A stretch of DNA of 64,000 nucleotides. Source: Fretibacterium sp. OH1220_COT-178 (GTDB taxonomy: Bacteria > Synergistota > Synergistia > Synergistales > Aminobacteriaceae). Within the stretch, counting starts at the first letter, position 1, and each line of letters opens with the position of its first letter. Made by a program: the position numbers and the translations under genes. The stretch is from assembly GCF_003860125.1 (NCBI RefSeq), contig NZ_RQYL01000022.1, positions 1-64,000 on the forward strand, given 5' to 3'. Below, one piece after another: positions 59,684 to 64,000 of the stretch. The notes beneath the pieces were generated by a model, which saw nothing but the letters and a program-made list of their open reading frames with translations, was not told the origin of the DNA and searched no databases.

Positions 59684-60538
59684 CTACTTGTAGAGGTTGG
59701 CGGCGCTCATCTCCAGATATCCCTCGCCCCGATAGTCGGGAAACGCCTTCTTCATGGCCGCGACAAATTCTTCCTTCGTCCCGGAAGCGGTCAGGATCTC
59801 CTTGGTCTTCTCAAGGTAGGCGATCTTTTTGTCCAGGGCCTCCGGCTTCTCGGGGACATGATGCGAGGTCAGAATCAGCTCGTATCCCTTGCCCTTCATC
59901 TTGCGGAGGGCTTCGGCGAACGCCTCGATATGCCCCGCGCTGCCCAGAATGGAGTGGGTGTCGCCGCCCAGCATATGCAGATAAACGACCTTTGCGGAGG
60001 GGACCGCGATCGTCATGCCGGGCGCCGGGGCCGGGACATCGTCGTACTCCAGGGAAAAATCGATGCCTCCGATGCTGGCGTTCGGCCCCTCGAGGGACTG
60101 GTCGGGAACGACCACCTTTGAATCGAACCCCGGAACGCCCTTGGCGAAATTCTCGAACAGCGCGGCGGCCCTGCCGTCCTTGGCGAACTCCACGGCCGCC
60201 TTGCTGGCGTAGATGGGAATGCCTTTATAGTGGGACAGCCCCGCTCCGTGGTACGATACGATCACTGCCGCGAGGGGCTTGCCCAGCCCGTTGATGTACC
60301 GCTTCAGATCCTTCGCCGACTCCGGCATGGACTGGGGCTCCAGCAGGACGAGCTCCTTCTCCGTCTCGAACACGACGGAACCGTCCAGCATACCCTCCGC
60401 GGAGTTGTACGCGTGTACGGTCAATCCCGGCATCTCGAACTTCCCTATACTGCCCTTATAGCCCTCCGCGGCAAACGCGGTGCCTCCGAGTGCCATCACC
60501 ATTCCTGCTGCCGCCAACACCTTAACGAACTCTACCAT
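59684..60538 (-). CDS. Exported metallo-beta-lactamase-fold protein with degenerate metal site
   Basis: The 284-residue protein has a signal peptide (FVKVLAAAGMVMALGGTAFA). The body follows the MBL-fold order: GSVVFETEKELVLLEPQSMP, then GKPLAAVIVSYHGAGLSHYKGIPIYAS, then VVYLHMLGGDTHSILGSAGH. The family's zinc motif HxHxDH is replaced by SYHGAGLSHY, while GD and a later HH (LTSHHVPEKP) remain. It may therefore bind metal differently or not be a hydrolase. The ATG at 60538 has AAGGAAGG 6 bp upstream. It is co-transcribed with the MarR gene 47 bp upstream and is the cargo of the composite transposon. Confidence 0.7.
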   Translation of the reverse strand: MVEFVKVLAAAGMVMALGGTAFAAEGYKGSIGKFEMPGLTVHAYNSAEGMLDGSVVFETEKELVLLEPQSMPESAKDLKRYINGLGKPLAAVIVSYHGAGLSHYKGIPIYASKAAVEFAKDGRAAALFENFAKGVPGFDSKVVVPDQSLEGPNASIGGIDFSLEYDDVPAPAPGMTIAVPSAKVVYLHMLGGDTHSILGSAGHIEAFAEALRKMKGKGYELILTSHHVPEKPEALDKKIAYLEKTKEILTASGTKEEFVAAMKKAFPDYRGEGYLEMSAANLYK

Positions 60539-60585
60539 AGTCATCCTTCCTTTCTTTTTCCAAAGATTTCTCTTAAACGATGTCC

Positions 60586-61056
60586 TTATGGTGTGTCCGC
60601 CCCGGCGCGTGCCCCGGAAGCGGCCAACTCTATGCGTTTCGTCATCTCCGAAAGCTGCCGGCAGAACGCCTCTTTCTCCCTCTCGGAAGCGTCTCCCCAC
60701 ACCGTACGGCGCAGTTCCTCGGAGATGCGTTCGAACAGCGCCCGAAAAGCGATGCCTTTTTCCGTCAGGCAAAGAATCGTGACCCGGCTGTCGTTCTTAT
60801 CCGCCTCCCTCCTTATATACCCGAGGGACTCGAGCTTGCGCGCCAGGACCGTAAGCGTGCTCTTGTCCCTGTTCACCCGATCGCAAACGGCTTTCATCGG
60901 CTGAGCCCCGCCTTCGTACAGCGCCACCAGCACGGCTCCGTGGGACGGCGCCAACCCTACGACCCCCTCCTCGGTCAAGCGGGCCATAAGGAACGTGTTG
61001 ATGCCATTCCTCAAAAGGGCAATATTGTGTGCGATGTCGTCCCCAATTCTCATCAT
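60586..61056 (-). CDS. MarR family regulator
   Basis: The 156-residue winged-helix regulator has dimerisation helices at both ends, the recognition helix region CDRVNRDKSTLTVLARKLESLGYIRR, and the wing ADKNDSRVTILCLTEKG. It is the first gene of the cargo operon and lies just downstream of a consensus promoter whose spacer is a perfect palindrome. It therefore probably represses itself and the MBL-fold gene until a ligand, often a phenolic or other small aromatic compound in this family, releases it. Confidence 0.9.
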   Translation of the reverse strand: MMRIGDDIAHNIALLRNGINTFLMARLTEEGVVGLAPSHGAVLVALYEGGAQPMKAVCDRVNRDKSTLTVLARKLESLGYIRREADKNDSRVTILCLTEKGIAFRALFERISEELRRTVWGDASEREKEAFCRQLSEMTKRIELAASGARAGADTP

Positions 61057-61062
61057 GAAGTC

Positions 61063-61091
61063 ATTATAGTTTTATATAAAACCAATGTCAA
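61063..61091 (-). promoter_or_regulatory. Consensus hybrid promoter with palindromic operator, -35 supplied by the IS end
   Basis: On the minus strand TTGACA (61086-61091) and TATAAT (61063-61068) are exactly 17 bp apart, a full sigma-70 consensus. The spacer contains the perfect palindrome GTTTTATATAAAAC (61069-61082), a probable MarR site. The TTGACA is the outward-reading tip (TGTCAA) of IS copy 2. Confidence 0.8.
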
Positions 61092-61966
61092 GTCCTTCGA
61101 ATTTTCCTGTTGTTGTTCAGTGATAGTTTTAGCTACGCTCAACCGTCTGTCCATCCTATAAAGTGTTCAGTGAAAAGGTCACCCTCCCCGCACGATGCCC
61201 TCGGCCACGCAAACAGGCTGCAGTCATGCTCCGGCAGACCGATGCCTCAAAGTTCGAGTGGTTCGGCAAGGGGAAGGGCTATGCTGCCCTCCACGCCTAC
61301 ATCGATGACGTCACCGGATGGGTCGTCGGCGCCTGGTTCACCAAGAACGAGAGCACCGCAGGTTATGTCGCCGCTCTCAGCATCGGCCTGGAACGGTATG
61401 GTCTGCCCATGGAGATTTACAGCGACAGGCACACGATTTTCCGTTCCCCTCAGAAATCCTCCGAAGAAGAGGGCGAAGAACGCTCCTTGAGCAACTTCGG
61501 ACAGGGGTTGAAGGACTTTGGCATAGGCCAGATCTTTGCCCTCACCCCGAAGGCAAAGGGGCGCATCGAGCGCCTGTGGAACACCTTGCAGGACAGGCTG
61601 ACCGGGGATCCGAGACTCCTCGGCATCAAAGACATAGATGGAGCCAACCCCCTTCGGGGACTCCGCAAGGTCCTGCCCAAGCTCATCGCAAAGCACAACG
61701 AGAAGTTTGCCGTTCTGCCCGCAGAACAGGAGACCGCCTACGTGAAGCCTGTGGAGAGGATCGATGTCGATTTCCTCTGCGCACGACGCCAAACGCGTAA
61801 AACAGACGGGGGCGGAAGCTTTTCCTACGGAGGACGAACCTATGTCCCCACCACCCCTGAGAAGCGCTCTTTCAGGAAAAACGCTCACCCTATCTCGGAA
61901 CTGGGGGAAACAAAGGCGACATTTTCTCTGAATACTTAGGGGTGACCTTTTCTCTGGCTATTGACA
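61086..61966 (+). mobile_element. IS copy 2, lacking the transposase N-terminus (ISNCY/IS1202-type)
   Basis: The ends match copy 1: left-end region with GTTCAGTGATAG, AGCTACGCT and GTGAAAAGGTCACC, and right end with GGTGACCTTTTCTCTGGCTATTGACA. Both termini begin TGTCAA in the inward direction. The left boundary is inferred; the right boundary is fixed by the direct repeat. Confidence 0.75.
61226..61939 (+). pseudogene. ISNCY-family transposase remnant with intact DDE core but no N-terminus
   Basis: The frame encodes the catalytic part of an ISNCY/IS1202-type transposase. The first Asp is in RQTDASKFEWFGKGKGYAAL, the second in YSDRHTIF, and the Glu in KAKGRIERLWNTLQDRL. The usual C-terminal tail follows (SFSYGGRTYVPTTPEKRSFR). 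About 100 residues with the DNA-binding helix-turn-helix are missing, although the IS end just upstream is present. Together with copy 1 the two fragments would cover the whole protein. It is unlikely to transpose by itself. Confidence 0.8.
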
Positions 61967-61981
61967 TCCCTCCGAAGGACG
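61967..61981 (+). repeat. Right copy of the 15-bp direct repeat flanking the composite transposon
   Basis: TCCCTCCGAAGGACG follows the right IS end (TTGACA, 61961-61966) directly and is identical to 59014-59028. Confidence 0.7.
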
Positions 61982-62044
61982 ATTGCCCCGACGCCCGAAA
62001 AGCGTTATCCTATCCTCGGAAAAACCAACGCCGAGGGGGAAGCC

Positions 62045-63268
62045 ATGGTCCATCTGCTGCTCGCCGTCATCTACCTGTCCTTCATCGGTCTGGGGCTGCC
62101 GGACTCGCTCCTGGGAGCAGCGTGGCCCAGCATGTACGAGGGACTGGCGGTCCCGGTGTCCTGCGCGGGCATCGTCTCCATGCTCATCTCCGGCTGCACC
62201 ATCGTATCCAGCCTGTTCAGCGACCACCTCGTGCGCTCGCTGGGGCCGGGCCGGGTGACCGCTCTCAGCGTCGGCACGACCGCCGCCGCGCTGTTCGGGT
62301 TCGCCTCGTCGCGCACGTTCGCCTCGATCTGTTTCTGGGCCGTTCCCTACGGACTCGGCGCCGGGTCCGTGGATGCCGTGCTGAACAATTTCGTCGCTCT
62401 GCACTACGAGACCCGGCACATGAACTGGCTGCACTGCTTCTGGGGCGTCGGGGCGACGCTCGGCCCCTATGTCATGGGGCTCTGCCTGGCCCAGGGGCTG
62501 GGATGGCCGGGGGGCTACCACGCCGTGGGGCTCATTCAGGTCGCTCTGACCGCGCTCCTGGTCCTCTCGCTCCCCCTCTGGCGGAACGGCTCCGATGGCA
62601 CGCCCCGCGTCCACGAGGACGACGCCGCTCCCCCCGCAGGCCTGCGAGACCTGTTCCGCCTCCCGGGGGCCCGGAGAGCCCTGGCCGCCTTCTTCTGCTA
62701 CTGCTCGCTGGAGCATGTAACGGGACTGTGGGGCAGCAGCTACATGGTCATGGTCAAGGGACTGACCGCGGACCGCGCCGCATCGCTGATCGGACTCTTC
62801 TACTTCGGCATCACCGCCGGGCGCTTCGCAAGCGGGTTTCTGAGCACCCGTTTCGACGACCGCACCATGATTCGGATGGGGCAGGCGCTGGCCCTGACGG
62901 GAGTTCTCGTCCTGCCCCTCGCCGGGGGGCTTGTTCCGCTCCGTGTCGGGTTCGTCCTGATCGGGCTGGGATGCGCACCCATCTATCCCAGCCTGCTCCA
63001 CCGGACCCCGGAGCGGTTCGGAGCGGTCGCCTCCCAGGCGATGATGGGGCTCCAGATGGCCTGCGCCTACCTCGGGAGCACGCTTTCCCCCGTTTTGACC
63101 GGATGGGTCGCGGGACGTTTCGGCATTGCCCCCTACCCGTTTCTGCTGCTGGCCTTCGCCCTCCTGATGACGGGCATGACCGAGGGGGAAAACCGAAGGA
63201 CAACCGTCCCCCGTCCCCTCTCCACCGACACGGCAACGAATGATAGAATTGGTCCGGGTGCCTCGTAA
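62045..63268 (+). CDS. Major facilitator superfamily transporter
   Basis: The 407-residue transporter has twelve predicted membrane segments in two halves. Segments such as YLSFIGLGLPDSLLGAAWPS, MNWLHCFWGVGATLGPYVMG and GLGCAPIYPSLLHRTPERFG resemble the FucP/FHS-like branch of MFS carriers. The ATG at 62045 has GAGGGGGA upstream. The composite transposon sits 63 bp upstream of the start, so its normal promoter region was probably displaced. Substrate unknown. Confidence 0.88.
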   Translation: MVHLLLAVIYLSFIGLGLPDSLLGAAWPSMYEGLAVPVSCAGIVSMLISGCTIVSSLFSDHLVRSLGPGRVTALSVGTTAAALFGFASSRTFASICFWAVPYGLGAGSVDAVLNNFVALHYETRHMNWLHCFWGVGATLGPYVMGLCLAQGLGWPGGYHAVGLIQVALTALLVLSLPLWRNGSDGTPRVHEDDAAPPAGLRDLFRLPGARRALAAFFCYCSLEHVTGLWGSSYMVMVKGLTADRAASLIGLFYFGITAGRFASGFLSTRFDDRTMIRMGQALALTGVLVLPLAGGLVPLRVGFVLIGLGCAPIYPSLLHRTPERFGAVASQAMMGLQMACAYLGSTLSPVLTGWVAGRFGIAPYPFLLLAFALLMTGMTEGENRRTTVPRPLSTDTATNDRIGPGAS

Positions 63269-63321
63269 GACGATTCCTTTGTTGTCCAGCTACTTCTTAT
63301 CCAAATCGGCACGCACTGTGT

Positions 63322-64000
63322 GCCGAATTAAGCTGGTCGCATTATCGTTTGTTGATGCGGATCGATGACCCGCACCGTCGCGAGTTTTACCTGACCGAAA
63401 GTGCGAACACGGGTTGGACGTCACGGCAGTTAGAACGGCAGATCAACTCGTTCTATTACGAGCGTCTGCTTGTTACGCAAAAGGAAAACCGCCCTCAAAT
63501 CGCGGCCGAGGTATTCAAACTGGAACCCAAAACCGATGTGGACCATATTCTCAAAGACCCGTATATCCGGGAGTTTTTGGACTTGAAGGAGAAAACCCAA
63601 TACACCGAAAGCGAGCTGGAACAGGGCTTGATTGACAGGCTGCAGGAGTTCCTGCTCGAACTGGGCAAAGGATTCTCGTTTGTGGCGAGGCAAAAACGCA
63701 TTACCACAGAGCACGGCGAGCATTATTACATTGACCTCGTGTTCTACAACTTCATCCTGAAATGCTTTGTGGTTATCGACCTCAAAGCAGGCAAGCTGAC
63801 CTACCAGGATGTGGGACAGACAGATTTCTATGTCCGCTTGTTTGACGAAAAGATAAAGCAGGCCGACGACAACCCGACCATTGGCATCATCCTCGTGACG
63901 GACAAGGACGAGAGCATCGTCAAATACTCCGTTCTTGCAGAAAATGCAAACCTTTTTGCATCCAAATACAAACTCTACCTACCCTCGGAAGAGGAATTGC
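63322..64000 (+). pseudogene. 5'-truncated YhcG/DUF1016-type PDDEXK nuclease fragment, runs off the window
   Basis: The frame begins in mid-domain with AELSWSHYRLLMRIDDP, which is internal in YhcG/DUF1016 proteins, and about the first hundred residues are missing. It continues with the linker REFYLTESANTGWTSRQLER and the C-terminal PDDEXK nuclease domain: FSFVARQKRITTEHGEHYYI, DLVFYNFILKCFVVIDLKAG (D and D-x-K active-site strands) and VGQTDFYVRLFDEK. An ATG at 63355 could start a shortened protein, but without a clear ribosome site. The sequence is less GC-rich than the MFS gene before it. The 3' end is outside the window. Confidence 0.75.

Larger units (their letters stand above)
59030..61966 (+). 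mobile_element. Composite transposon with two defective ISNCY/IS1202-type copies
   Basis: Two copies of the same element in the same orientation (59030-59576 and 61086-61966) flank a two-gene cargo, MarR and an MBL-fold protein. The outer ends read TGTC at the left and GACA at the right. The whole unit is bounded by a 15-bp direct repeat. The inner flanks do not carry that repeat, so the unit appears to have moved as one. Each copy has lost a different part of the transposase, so neither is autonomous now. Confidence 0.7.

Overview
The window is GC-rich bacterial chromosome carrying many uptake systems, amino-acid and peptide catabolism, an OmpH/Skp chaperone (so a diderm cell) and very little sugar metabolism. 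There are two TRAP importers, two iron-type ABC importers with fused permeases, a ribose-type ABC importer, BCCT and APC permeases, and several amidohydrolases. I would guess an amino-acid-fermenting anaerobe of the Synergistota (Fretibacterium-like). This is inference from gene content, not from a phylogenetic marker.

Layout. 1-249: no gene seen. 250-8409 (minus): a probable operon of an MIO-less aromatic-amino-acid-lyase homologue (probable ergothionase), a BCCT transporter, an ABC importer and a threonine-aldolase-like enzyme. 8629-13013 (plus): mannose-1-phosphate guanylyltransferase, OmpH, a HAD phosphatase, a periplasmic-binding-like protein and tRNA-Leu(UAG). 13081-16812 (minus): a second iron-type ABC importer. 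16959-24275 (minus): an accessory island with an AAA+ ATPase, a frameshifted ankyrin gene, an AT-rich PD-(D/E)XK protein, a DUF2779 double nuclease, a WYL regulator and a small unknown gene. Three of these genes share an identical-spacing promoter-like motif. 24396-29438: amidohydrolase and APC permease, divergent from a LytTR/GHKL two-component system.

29827-39692 (plus): a ten-gene Mrp/Mbh-type cation/proton antiporter cluster with four NuoL/M/N-type subunits and no hydrogenase genes. 39820-40969 (minus): ArsR plus an arsenite-methyltransferase-like gene in which an in-frame TGA replaces the catalytic Cys and is followed by a SECIS-like hairpin, so a probable selenoprotein. 41189-43232: PhzF-like enzyme and M20 amidohydrolase. 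43609-53622 (plus): TRAP importer, class-III aminotransferase, oligoendopeptidase F and a ribose-type ABC importer. 53710-58784 (minus): GntR regulator, DUF2848, nitrilase and a second TRAP importer.

59014-61981: a composite transposon bounded by a 15-bp direct repeat. It is made of two internally deleted, complementary copies of one ISNCY/IS1202-type element, and it carries a MarR regulator and a degenerate metallo-beta-lactamase-fold exported protein. 62045 to the end: an MFS transporter and a 5'-truncated YhcG/PDDEXK nuclease fragment that runs off the window.
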